Positions 1-10,022 of a stretch of DNA of 64,000 nucleotides are shown here, one piece after another (the first letter of the stretch is position 1; the number at the start of each line of letters is the position of its first letter). The translations under genes and the position numbers were made by a program. The stretch covers positions 186,001 through 250,000 of the forward strand of contig WION01000005.1 of NCBI GenBank assembly GCA_015039365.1, given 5' to 3'. The DNA is from Amanita rubescens (taxonomy: Eukaryota > Basidiomycota > Agaricomycetes > Agaricales > Amanitaceae). The notes beneath the pieces were generated by a model. The model saw nothing but the letters and a program-made list of their open reading frames with translations, was not told the DNA's origin and made no database searches.

Positions 1-255
1 GATTGGAGCATTCTGGACATCTTCGCGAATCAAAAAAGTGCCAGCCACACGAGATGAGGAAGTAGATCTGCCAACATCAATGTCAGAGTTAACGACAATG
101 TGAGCTGGCAGGGGCGTAGTGAAGGAAATGGACCGCGTGTTATTGTCGTCATCATCTTCACTCTGATGCTCCTCATCGGATTCCAGTTCAATCCACTCGT
201 CTTGTAGTTCCTCTGTCTGCCACCCAGGAGCTGCCGACGCCAATGTCTGAGACAT
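1..255 (-). CDS. 5' end of an unidentified gene (partial, runs off window)
   Basis: An ATG at 255 opens a frame that stays open for 85 codons to the window edge. The protein begins MSQTLASAAPGW and is very acidic (LESDEEHQ, SEDDDNN). A stretch like SISFTTPLPAHIV follows. No domain is recognisable in this fragment. The start is chosen because it is the first ATG of the open frame and lies about 100 nt inside a pyrimidine-rich promoter-like stretch. The rest of the gene lies to the left of the window, so the product cannot be named. Confidence 0.55.
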   Translation of the reverse strand, partial: MSQTLASAAPGWQTEELQDEWIELESDEEHQSEDDDDNNTRSISFTTPLPAHIVVNSDIDVGRSTSSSRVAGTFLIREDVQNAPI

Positions 256-2540
256 TTCTGCGGCAAATAGGAAGGATATAGGCTGTAAAAGGCGATAGAG
301 ATGAGTACGTTCTGCCAGGCGTTGCGATTTGGCTGTTGAGCCGACGCGTGACTCTCACGTGACCGCGAAAGGCGCGTCTTTATTTGCACCTGCTTTCTTC
401 TGAAGCTGCAGGAATTTGAAATTACGGGTTGATGATCGAGACGCCCGACAACACCCTAGTCGGGGCGATCTGTTGAACATCAAAGAAATAATTCCGCGAT
501 TTTGACAGTTTGATATTGAACTGAGCCGGTGCGCAATTTATCCGAATCGGATTATGGTGTTGGTCGATCATCTCAGGTGACGTGATGACCAGCTCCAGTG
601 GGATACCTGACGCAAACTGTACTCCCCAAACCCCTTGACAAGCTGCGGTCTGTACGTATGCATGTTCTCGAAAAAAGCCTCCAAGATTAGTGTCAGTTTT
701 GATTTCTTATTTCAGGAGTTGCAGAATCAATCAATCATAATAATATAGGTACACATGCACGCCGTCTCGCGCGCGTTCACCAATAATGTATCAAACCACA
801 TAAACTTTTACGAGTCTGTTCTCGCGTCATGGTTCTTCTTGGATGCTCAACAGAACTTCGTGTCGTCCAATAATCTCGGAGTCAAAGAATTTATGTCAAT
901 GTTATATCCAACGTTGAGTTAATGGTACTTCTCTACGTTTAACGTTGGTATTGACCCCGATCAAGGGATTAATTAGATCTTGCAAATAGTCCTAGCAGTT
1001 ACTCTATCTTAAGCACGATCCGAGCAACCCGGCTGCCGTTAGTGAACACAAGTCGTTTGGTTGAACCCGGGTATGCCCGTTACTCAGTGACCCTGTTATC
1101 ACACCAACTCAATGGATTCGCAGGATGGCGCAGCTGCACCGGGTGGGACCACCAAAACACCTGTTAAATGACATACGATGGAGGGAACATTATTTCCCGT
1201 ATTGGACTGGTGAAAAAATAGAGATCCAGCGTTGTTTGCGGTAATGACTAACATGTTCCATAACAGGTCTTCCGTTCTTATAGCATGTGGTGGTCTGACT
1301 ACTAATAAATTTTATTAACAATCAGGAATTCGTGACGATGGGATTCAAACGAATGCGAGAAGTCAGATTATGGTTTCAATTTCCCCCTAGGGTGACAAAA
1401 TCCGCTTATCAAGCGCGACTTTTACCTTGAAGCCCGGTCCTGGTTCACCAATTTAGTCAATGGACGCAACTAGTGATCGCCGCTCATATTCGATTCCTAT
1501 GCGCTCCTTGCTATAACTATCCGTGTGAACATGCTACCCCCTCTGAGACGTGTTTGAGAAACTCCGTATATGGGCACATTGGGACTCTTTGGGACCTTGC
1601 GTGGAAGGTTCGCCTCGCCGTGGACCACAAATTCGACGATACGCATGAGTAGACCCTCGGTTATACCTCTGTTGCAAAGGGTTGTTACTCGACGAATACA
1701 CGCTTTTTCACCCTGACAGGGTATGATGGCTCAGGTGCTCGTTACTCGATTAGACAAGTCTCTTTGCCATCAGAAAGAGCAAGTTTTAGCGATTAATCAG
1801 TGCGTATTAATATCTCTCAAGTTGACCACACGTTACGCGCGGAAATAAGGCACTGCCAAGGTACCGTATCGGCGCTCTCACGAAACCAGGACTTGGTCTA
1901 TATAAAGCGGTAATCTCCGGTTGGATGCAACGGGCGCAGTCTGGGAACCGAATTGATTATTGGAGACAGGATCTCCCATAACGCTTGAACATACATCCGC
2001 CGGTTCTCGGTGCTGTAACGTTGCAGGGCTTATTGGCAGAACCGTTCAAGAAGACGAGAAGGTGTGCTGCTATCGTCACCTGTGCCTTGCCACCTCTCAG
2101 GGCCAAACGTTGCGAGACTATAGGCACGCATATTACCAGATTCAGTCAATCGTGCCTAGCTCTAACTCAGCGGCTCCCGAGGTGGTCCCACGGAGTTCTC
2201 ATTCAACATGCGGGTGCGGCAAATAGCGGACAAAACATGATTTCCTATGCGATGGCAGACAACAGCCTGCGTGCTAACGTAGTATTGCACGATAGGTATG
2301 ACTAAAGTAAAAGGGGATATGGAGTGCGAAAGGTATGCGTGAGGTCAATGCTGCGATGCTAGTGCGATTCCAGTAGTCGATACGGAATAAAAGGAGATAG
2401 AGATCAGAAGATTTAGTATTCTAGGTGTCATGAAAGGTTTTAGTCTAAGTAAATGTGTGATCGCTTCCGAAGTAGAGAATAACAGGGAGACATATTAGGA
2501 TCACTTACTGCACAATCCGCGACGGAGATGCCCTTTCGTC
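256..2540. other. long gene-free stretch
   Basis: About 2.3 kb without a supportable gene. Short frames exist, for example near 1960-2305 on the plus strand, but they lack conserved motifs, splice structure and coding-like composition. No tRNA, tandem array or transposon terminus was found. From about 900 to 2400 the sequence looks compositionally even and featureless. Confidence 0.6.
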
Positions 2541-3272
2541 TCAGATACGTACAGAAGGCACCAGATTTAGACCATTAAAGAGCCTTTGGGTGTTCTCGGT
2601 GCGGCGGAGTATGTATTCTTCAAATCCGATCGCACCGGAATTCGTATCAACGGATAAGATGTCTTCCCCTTGCGTGTTGCTCTGTCCTGGCAGGATCCAT
2701 GGTGACCATGGAAAAGCAGAGCGCCCTGTAGGGGGCGGCAGGCACTCCTGAGTAGAGGGTGCCTGGTTGCACTGACTGCAACTAGGAGGAAGGGTCGGAG
2801 AGAATCCTACGATTCTGGTCGTCGTAGATTTTTTGGCATCCGTTGTTCCGTCATAAGTGGATGAAGAGGATGGAACGTTTTCGTTCGGTTCGTGTTCGGT
2901 AGCTCTGCGACGACGCCTGTGTCCCGGCTTGGCATAAGCAAAGGTATGGGAAACTGGAATCTCGTGGCGCCGCATGGGTGTGTGCAAACGATTTGGTGCA
3001 TTCACGTTACAATTCTTCAGGACTGGAAAGTGATAAAGGAATGGTTCTCTGTCGTAAGAATGTCGTGGTGGCAGAGGTGAAGTGCTTGGGGAAGAAGGAA
3101 GATTAGACGTTATGGGCGACATCTCAAAAATCATGTCCGGTGATTGTGACTGCTCGACGGAAAACTGCGGTGTATAAGTCGACGGTCGACGCCTCCATGG
3201 AATCTCTATTGGAGTCGATCGACGGCCACAATTATCAAAATGAGAGCAGTCCATGATTCTGACCGCATACAT
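2541..3272 (-). CDS. hypothetical protein, low complexity, Ser/Pro-rich
   Basis: A single open frame of about 243 codons from the ATG at 3272 (MYAVRIMDCSHFDN). The product is rich in Ser, Pro, Thr and Arg, with a basic patch (PGHRRRRRATEH) and a PPSCSQCNQAP segment. No known domain is visible. A nearby upstream frame on the same strand holds a hydrophobic segment (GVLVFFTFLSVTLAGLPIA, about 3313-3370) followed by a GTAAGT. This raises the possibility of a longer membrane protein, but joining it to the most obvious acceptor (3206) creates an in-frame stop and it has no ATG. The gene may therefore be spurious. Confidence 0.28.
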   Translation of the reverse strand: MYAVRIMDCSHFDNCGRRSTPIEIPWRRRPSTYTPQFSVEQSQSPDMIFEMSPITSNLPSSPSTSPLPPRHSYDREPFLYHFPVLKNCNVNAPNRLHTPMRRHEIPVSHTFAYAKPGHRRRRRATEHEPNENVPSSSSTYDGTTDAKKSTTTRIVGFSPTLPPSCSQCNQAPSTQECLPPPTGRSAFPWSPWILPGQSNTQGEDILSVDTNSGAIGFEEYILRRTENTQRLFNGLNLVPSVRI

Positions 3273-3711
3273 GAGCTTGTTGCAAACAGCTTCGATAGAC
3301 AACGGACTTACAGGCTATGGGAAGTCCTGCGAGAGTAACTGAAAGGAAAGTGAAAAAAACGAGGACACCGCGTGTGCAAGATAGAGAATCGGAGCTGCCC
3401 TGGGCTAGGTTTGAGCCCAGATGATGCCCAGATGGCGTTCTCGTCGAGCAAGCCTGCAAAACACTGGATATCAATGAATATGGCGTGAAAGTGGTATGAC
3501 GATGATATGACGACCCTGGTCTTTCAAAGACCAGCACAGGTCAGAAGGGGATGGAAAGCATGCAAGCCTGGCTCGACCGATCGGGGAGTTGCCTTAATAG
3601 GCCTAGTGAAGAATTAAATCACCGATGACAAATACAGGCAAACAATCCACGCCCACAGATGATATCATAGATAGCCTAGCCACTGTGTCTCGCTCTTGCT
3701 CAGTATCCACC

Positions 3712-4845
3712 ATGACCACCACTTACCCTGTTAAAGTACGTATTCTACGGCCATTAATTCTACCTAACCTCTCCTTCAGGTCTCGGGAATTTCCCCCAAT
3801 ACGACCGAGAAGCATCTTGCTGATTTCTTCTCGTGATTATATCATTCTTTAGACTGTGACCAGAGCCTGATCAATTTCTTCCCTCCAGTTTCTGCGGGAA
3901 GTATGTGTTTTGTCTTGACAAGACGGATCGAGATTTATCATTTCACTAGGATAGCGTCGATGGAACATAAGGGACCAGATGCAACCATTCATTTTGAAAA
4001 GGTATCGGCGGCTAAGACCGCTTTAATGGTAAGGATCAAGGTTTTTAACGGCGAAACATTCATATATGCTATGCGTAGCTAAATGGCGGGTCCTTGGATG
4101 GCTCCGCTTTACAAGTGACGGCTGAAGGCCCCCACCCGGATGAAGAGGAAGAAGCTGCAAAGCCCACAGCAGATAAAGAAAACCAGCACCCAGATCAACA
4201 TGAGAAACCTCGTGCTGCAAGTGAGTAACAATGATTAACACGATCGAGGTAGCTAAGGATGTGAATTCCAGTTGCGGCTGAGTATCTCGCCCATGGATAT
4301 AAATTAGCAGATCACACAATGCAAAGCATGATTGACTTCGATGGTGAGCATTTAACGTTAGAAAGTCATTTCTCCAGTGACTAATCGTTGTCCACAGCTA
4401 AGCAAGGGATCTCCAAGCGCTTCCTGAATTATATACAGACTCTGGACACCAAAGTCGGTGAGAAGGCTTTGGGTCGTCAACAGACCATTTCCGGCAAAGT
4501 GCAAGCCACGGTAGAATCTGCGAGGCAGCAAGCCAGAGCGATTGACGAACAGAAAGGTATTTCTAAGGTAGCCAATGATGTAAGCAAAGGTTGCATGAAG
4601 GCACGCAATATGTCTAATATCCGTCTTAGTACTACGCGCGTGCACTTGCATCTCCGTGGGGCCAGAAGGTCAAGATCTTTTACACAAGTACATCCAAACA
4701 GGTCCACGACATTCATGAAGAGGCACGCAGGATTGCTGATCAGCACAAGGCCGGGGAAAACGTTGCGAAAGGCTCATCTGAGGCAGCCGGCCCGAGCGAT
4801 GCTCAACCCACGAAGGAGAAGGAAGCAGCACCCGCTGCGACCTGA
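3712..4845 (+). CDS. vip1: Vip1-like RRM RNA-binding protein
   Basis: Eight exons give a 255-aa protein: 3712-3735, 3780-3832, 3889-3900, 3950-4028, 4079-4220, 4272-4343, 4398-4567 and 4630-4845. All junctions are in phase. The N-terminal ~70 residues are an RRM of the fission-yeast Vip1 type: VSGISPNTTEKHLADFFSFC, then ATIHFEKVSAAKTALMLNGG, then LDGSALQVT. An acidic linker (PDEEEEAAKPTADKENQ) follows, then a helical C-terminal half with AAEYLAHGYKLADHTMQSM and YYARALASPWGQKVK. Family members are cytoplasmic fungal proteins of poorly defined RNA role. The third exon is only 12 nt and encodes part of the RNP region. The ATG is preceded by a CCACC context. Confidence in family is high; function is inferred only from the RRM. 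Confidence 0.88.
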
Positions 4846-5068
4846 TCGTTTAAATTATTTGTGCATTAGACAATGAAGACAAGCGAAATGCATTTACGTT
4901 GTCGGAAATCATCGGCCGAGGACGGCTGATCAAAACACTCGCCCGTAAGCTCTAAGGCATTCAGATCCGAGTAATTCGTGTCGGCCGATCCAACGCGGGA
5001 CTGATACAAGGGGTATTGCAATGGTTGGAAATATATAATGACCCCAACATTGTTCATTGTCAACCACT

Positions 5069-6052
5069 ATGAGAGACGCCTCTGGCTGGAGTGCATCGCT
5101 GTACAACCGAACAGCGCCGTTTGTTTATTCTTCCGAATACACCGGCCCCGTGCTCTCCTTACTCTCTGCGCGACCTGGAGAAAGAATAATTGACTTTGGT
5201 TGTGGCAGCGGTGAACTGACACTGGACATCCAACAAACCGTGAAAGGTGGAGATGGAGGCAGTGTATGTGGAGTAGACTATAGTGAAAGCATGGTTCGTC
5301 CTTTCGCTTGCGGGTAATGGCTTGTGTCATGTTCTTGTCAGGTACGCAAAGCGGAGGAGAACGGGCTTGAACGAGCATTCAAAGCAGATATTCAGAATCC
5401 AGAAGAAGTAGAAGCAGTCGTTTCGAAGGTTGGAACCAAGTTTGACGCGGTATTCACGAATGCGGCATTGCATTGGTGCAAACGAGATCCAGCTGGAGTA
5501 CTCGAGAGTGCCAAGCGTGTTTTGAAGCCTGGAGGTCGTATTGTTGGGGAAATGGGAGGATTCATGAATTGCATAGGTGCGGTTTCCATGTTTTACCAAG
5601 TTACACGTGTTGACAAGACGGCGCCAAGGTATCCGTTCTGCTCTTCATCGCGTCCTCCGCGAGCGTGGGCATGACCCAGAAAGCGTTGATCCATGGTATT
5701 TTCCTTCCATGGAGGACTACGTCAAGGTGAGCGACCGCCTTTTGCAGAAAACGATACTGCCTGTCGTATTCATCGTGCTCGTTAGGTTTTGGTCAGCGCC
5801 TCCTTTGAGCCCACTCACCTTTCCTTGTCTCCGCGCGTCACGCCTTTAAAGACGAACCTCTACGACTGGCTTGAACTCTTCGCAAGGCCTTTCTTCCTCC
5901 GCGATATGCTTGACGAGGAAGCTCGGCAGATTATGCAAGAAGTAGTCGACGTATGCCGGAGAGACTGCCAAGACGAAAGTGGGAAATGGGCCATGGTGTA
6001 CATGCGTTTGCGGTTTTCCGCTGTTTTGAAGAATCGGGAGCCTGAGGCTTGA
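5069..6052 (+). CDS. class I SAM-dependent methyltransferase
   Basis: Four exons, 5069-5293, 5342-5576, 5629-5726 and 5786-6052, all in phase, encode about 274 aa. Motif I is IIDFGCGSGELTLDI (binds SAM), followed by VCGVDYSESMV (acidic ribose-binding end), then FDAVFTNAALHWC and VLKPGGRIVGEMGG. This order is typical of the Methyltransf_11/25 family and resembles trans-aconitate methyltransferase-like proteins. Substrate cannot be read from sequence. The start is the first ATG of the frame (MRDASGWSASLYN). It is a stand-alone gene between the Vip1-like gene and the sugar-nucleotide transporter, with no sign of a pathway cluster. Confidence 0.85.
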
Positions 6053-6287
6053 TTTACTGCATGTGGTTTTCCGTACGAGATCCGATGTAGAGTAACCGTT
6101 CATCATTGTTCCTGTGCAAGGGCGTCGCTACACGCTGTGGACTCGAGGCTGACACACATCTTCAAATGAAGGTTCAACGTGGCACAGCCGCACTCCGCGC
6201 CATGAGTTGACCGATCTGACACGCCATCCTTCCTCTTTTGATTCTATATATACCTAACTTGCTTTATACCTTCTCTTATACGACTAA

Positions 6288-7861
6288 ATGGCCAGGGTAA
6301 CTCAACGAAAGACTTTGAACGGGAACTCGAGAAACCATTCGGTTGCAATTCCCTCTTCGGCGCACGCTTCGTCTGACGAAGAGAAGAACAATCATCGATC
6401 CCCCATTCTGCGGGCACTCCAGCTAGTGCCTGCGTTGATAGATTACCAGGTGGTGAGTTTTACATGTTTCTAATGATGGTGCCAGACGCTCATTAATCCA
6501 CCGGTTCTGCTTATCAACTGATTCAACTCCTGAACTCTGATTCTGCGACCACTTTGACTGGATTTCGATAATGTAGCCGCTAGCCATGGTCTTTGGTGGC
6601 TGTTGCGCGTATGTTCATTGCGTCGTTTTAGTCCCTGTTCATTGACGGGTTTTCTCTCTCTCTCTCCAGGAATGTATGGTCATACGAACAACTGCTCACA
6701 ACAAGTCCAGGAATCGGTGTGTCGATTCCTCGTTCGTTCAAAGACGGGAACCCTTACCGATGCGTCGCTGTAACAAGGCTCGGCGCTCACGTTCCTGCAA
6801 ATGCTATTCATTACCCTTCATACGATACCTTCGTTCTTAATCTTCCAAGAAGGAAGCTGGTTTCCTCGACTCAAACCACGACAAGTACCCCTTGGACGGT
6901 GGGCTATACAAGTCCTACTGGTCATCACAAGCTCCTTACTCAATAACTGGGCTCATGCTTACAAAGTGTCGCTGACCATTCTCATCGTGTTTCGTTCAGC
7001 TGGTGAGTTTTTTTTTTGGGAACGCAGACAGTTGTGAATCCTAAAATGTCCCTTCTTCTCAGGCCTGGGTATTTCAATGTTGTTTGGATTCCTGTTTTTG
7101 AAGAAACGCTATACTGAATCGCAAGTAGTGAGTCCCATCTTGTAGCAAAAATGCGGTACGATGATAATCCTTCCGCCCTCGACAGCTATGCGTGGTCATA
7201 GTCTCCGCTGGTGTCGTCCTCGCTACCGTATCTCGACCTAATACATCGGCAAAGTCGGCAACAATCACCCTCGATTCGATGGAAGATACTAAGACATACA
7301 TAATCGGCGTATCGATGATGGTCGTATCGTCGGTTGCCACTGGCTTTCTAGGCCTGCTACAAGAACTCACCTATCAAACTTACGGACCTTGTTGGAAGGA
7401 AGGCGTTTTTTACACAGTACGATTACTCCATGATGCGCTGTCTGCCGCTGACTTGTTTCAACCAGCATTTTCTTTCTCTTCCAGTTTTCGCGTTTCTCTT
7501 GGATGACATCAAACTGGGAATATCTAAATTATCATCTACTAGTTCAGGCACTCCATCCGCATTTCCATTCATTGTTTTGCTATGCAATGTTGTAACTCAA
7601 CTAATCTGTGTCTCTGGCGTGAACAAACTCAGCGCGGTGCGTCTTCAATTCTTCTGCAAGCGATTGGTCTTGACGGTTCATCAGCAAATGTCATCAGTAT
7701 CAACCAATCTAGTGCTAACGACGAGGAAAGCGCTCAGCTTATGTTTCAGTGTCTGGTGGTTTGGAAATGGATGGAACGCAAAGTTTGGACTGGGGGCAGC
7801 AATGGTGTTTCTGGGTAGTATATCTTTCAGCTTAGTTGGACAGAAACCCAAGATATCATAA
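6288..7861 (+). CDS. UAA-family nucleotide-sugar transporter (Yea4/SLC35B4-like)
   Basis: A multi-exon membrane protein starting at ATG 6288 (MARVTQRKTLN), TAA at 7861. Recognisable pieces in order: a hydrophobic exon with LAMVFGGCCANVWSYEQL, then FLQMLFITLHTIPSFLIF, WAIQVLLVITSSLLNNWAHA, GLGISMLFGFLFLKKRYTES, VVIVSAGVVLATVSRP and VSTNLVLTTRKALSLCFSVW. The final block, together with GNGWN, is characteristic of the YEA4/SLC35B4 branch, which moves UDP-N-acetylglucosamine (and UDP-xylose in animals) into the ER/Golgi for chitin and glycan synthesis. About ten TM segments are expected. Junctions checked: 6450 region to CCGCTAGCC, the GCGC|GTATGT donor, and the final KLSA intron to QMSSVSTN. Exact substrate is inferred from family. 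Confidence 0.85.
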
Positions 7862-7947
7862 TTAGAAATGTTGCACAAGTGCGTTCAGCTCTACATTAAT
7901 CCTCCACTACAGTCGATTAACGTCCGCTCGACCTCCAAGTTGCAATC

Positions 7948-8665
7948 CTATCTTGTGGTTGAATTGTTGGTTATTGCGTCCAGCAAAGAGTCCTTGGGGT
8001 TTCCCTCATCGTTGTCGGTTGCGAGATAGCGATGATAATCAAGGCCGCTGGCGGGGGAAACGTTCATGACAGTATCAGCCGTAGAGCGAGGAGAGTGGAC
8101 CAAGAACGATCCCATGCTGCGATTTGCCAAGTTGTTTCTGGCCCCCTGGCTATCTACGGAGGCGGTCACCGTTGGAGGGGTTGGGGATCCTGGAGCGGCT
8201 GGAAGTCCTGGAGCGGTTGGAAGTTCTGGAAGTCCTGGAGCGGCTGGAAGTCCTGGGACGGCTGGAAGTCCTGGGACGGCTGGAGCTCCTGGAACGGCTG
8301 GAGATATGGCTGGAACTCCAGGGGCGGCTGGAGGTATGGCTGGAACTCCAGGGGCGGGTAGAGGTATGGCTGGAACTCCAGGGGCGGGTAGAGGTATGGC
8401 TGGAACTCCAGGAACGGCTGGAGGTGCTGGTGGGATTTGCCGCTTTTCCAGGTCATCCTAAAAGCGCATATAAGAAGACTCGGAGCGAGAGCATGGACTG
8501 CTTACCTTATGGACGGTCTCCAAATGATCAACTGAGCCTCGCTGCAACGTTTCGTCAATGGCGAGATGCACACAGCACGTATACACTTACGCGTTCAATC
8601 ACCGTACTGGATGCGAGCGTGCAGAGCGCAATCAAGCCGAGTAGTTTGAATTGTATAGCAACCAT
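7948..8665 (-). CDS. secreted Pro-rich repeat protein with Kex2-type propeptide
   Basis: Three exons on the minus strand (8591-8665, 8506-8541, 8457-7948; introns 49 and 48 nt, GTAAGT/GTAAGC donors, GCAG/TTAG acceptors) give about 206 aa. Residues 1-20 form a signal peptide (MVAIQFKLLGLIALCTLASS). A short propeptide ends in LEKR, a Kex2 dibasic site, so the mature chain would begin QIPPAPPAVPG. Next come about 85 residues of collagen-like repeats: 10-aa units PGVPAIPLPA and variants, then 6-aa units PGLPAV/PGLPAA. The C-terminal ~80 residues are non-repetitive (TVTASVDSQG to NNSTTR). No known domain is present. The opposite-strand collagen-like frame is a shadow. It is likely exported to the cell surface or medium; role unknown. 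Confidence 0.75.
8185..8425. repeat. in-gene tandem repeats, 18-bp then 30-bp units
   Basis: Inside the third exon of the secreted protein gene. From about 8185 to 8300 the period is 18 bp (ctggagcggctggaagtc and variants). From 8311 to 8400 there are three near-identical 30-bp units plus a partial copy to 8425 (tggaactccaggggcgg core). Both periods are multiples of three, so length changes keep frame and alter only the number of PGVPAIPLPA or PGLPAV units. Confidence 0.9.
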
Positions 8666-8747
8666 CGTAGTATGGTAGATAATAAAGAGCGATGTGTAAT
8701 ATGCGGTGGTGATAGTAGGAAGTCAAGAAGGAATGACGGCGACGAAG

Positions 8748-8772
8748 GCGAGCTGAAGGCTTATATATGCTG
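8748..8772 (-). promoter_or_regulatory. TATA-like element upstream of the secreted protein gene
   Basis: Reading on the minus strand, AGCATATATAAGCC lies about 95-105 bp upstream of the ATG at 8665. Position and sequence fit a TATA box. No experimental support. Confidence 0.4.
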
Positions 8773-9091
8773 TCTGGACGACATACGTCATCTTCAACAG
8801 TGCTTGATCGAAAGTGTAGTGTCCTTTTTGGGTTAGTCTATTTACGTCTTCTTCTTAAGGATGCTTCTGGGCGTTCAAGGGCGCTTAAGTTTCTTCATGC
8901 AAGATCCTACATTTCTGTCCCGGGACTTTCTGGAGACTGGGAGTGGCGGTAACGTAGCCGATCTCGAGACGGCCCGTCTACTCTCGGCAGAGTCCTGCAT
9001 TCCGTCGTACGTAAGCACGACCCGTGGCCAGGGTCACTGCGACAACGATAACCCAAGCAAAAATCGACGACGAAACACTGCGGGATCAAGC

Positions 9092-9742
9092 ATGGGGAAG
9101 GGAGAAGGTTCTGGGCAGGAGACTCCACAAAGCGTCGCAACTTTAAATGGCTCAAGGCCATCCAGTGCATCCCCCAGCACCATGGACAAAACCAACCGAG
9201 AAAGTGAACCTCGAAGGGCGAGGTTCTGTATTGCATTGATTTCCAAAGTTTCCTTGACGTTGAAGAACTCGGGAAGCGTCGCCCGCGACCATCTGGCATT
9301 GGAAAGGACGTTCTTGGCGTATGTAAGGACTAGTCTGGGCTTAGTGACCGCCGGCGTTGGTGCGTAGGCCTCGTCCTGTATTGTCTTGGCATGCACTGAC
9401 TCGAGCTTTGATCTCTTCACTAGCGCTGGTACAACTATTCATGACGGCCAAGCCAGTTAACTTCAATGGGACCAGATTCCGTGTCATGATACGAGCGCTC
9501 GGAGCATCCACCGTAGTCCTCGGCCTGATTGTACTGGCGATCGGTTAGTCAAGCCCGTAACAATTGGATGTCTTTTTCCTTATTTATACTCGACAGGTGT
9601 CATTCGTTATTTTTCAATTCAAGCAGCACTTACGACAGGAATGTTCCCAGCTGCTCGGCTGTCTGCAAGTGCAATAGCGATTGCGATTGCGATCCTAACT
9701 TCGGTCACGCTTGGCATTATAATGGCTGGTACCAAGGTGTGA
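9092..9742 (+). CDS. DUF202 domain membrane protein
   Basis: Three exons (9092-9359, 9424-9543, 9597-9742) encode 177 aa. After a Ser/Gly-rich N-terminus comes ARDHLALERTFLAYVRTSLG, the signature of DUF202 (YidH-like; also seen in the Vtc1 branch), leading into LVTAGVALVQLFMTA. Two more TM helices follow: VMIRALGASTVVLGLIVLAI and AIAIAIAILTSVTLGIIMAG. Length and three-helix layout fit small DUF202 proteins of endomembranes. The frame is also open upstream to an ATG at 8861 (MLLGVQGRLSFF), giving a possible longer N-terminus. I chose 9092 because the upstream part lacks conserved character. Function of stand-alone DUF202 proteins is unknown. Confidence 0.75.
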
Positions 9743-10022
9743 CAGCAGGCGGCTGGTATGATGGATCCCATCACAGAAGAATACCAATGTTTTTGGCATG
9801 ATATTTTCTTGGACTAGCGCGTGGAGTTGATGTTGGTGGTTGCAGTGAACGTAGGGATTCGGTACATAACATGGCGTGCACACTGCATTGCGCCATGAGC
9901 ACGTCACTTTAATTAGTATACCAATCAATATTACTAATTACTAATACTAAGGGTATTTCCCCTTTCAGTGATCCTGAAGTTCCTGTTGTGACGGTAATAA
10001 TGCGCCTTCTCGACCTCTAGTA

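Noticed and set aside
1960..2305. Overlapping plus-strand ORFs in the left gene-free stretch
   Set aside because: No domain, no splice signals, composition like random DNA, and they overlap each other in different frames.
8066..8461. Plus-strand collagen-like frame (GAAGSPGTAG repeats)
   Set aside because: It is the antisense shadow of the minus-strand secreted protein, which has a signal peptide, two clean introns and a stop; the plus frame has none of these.
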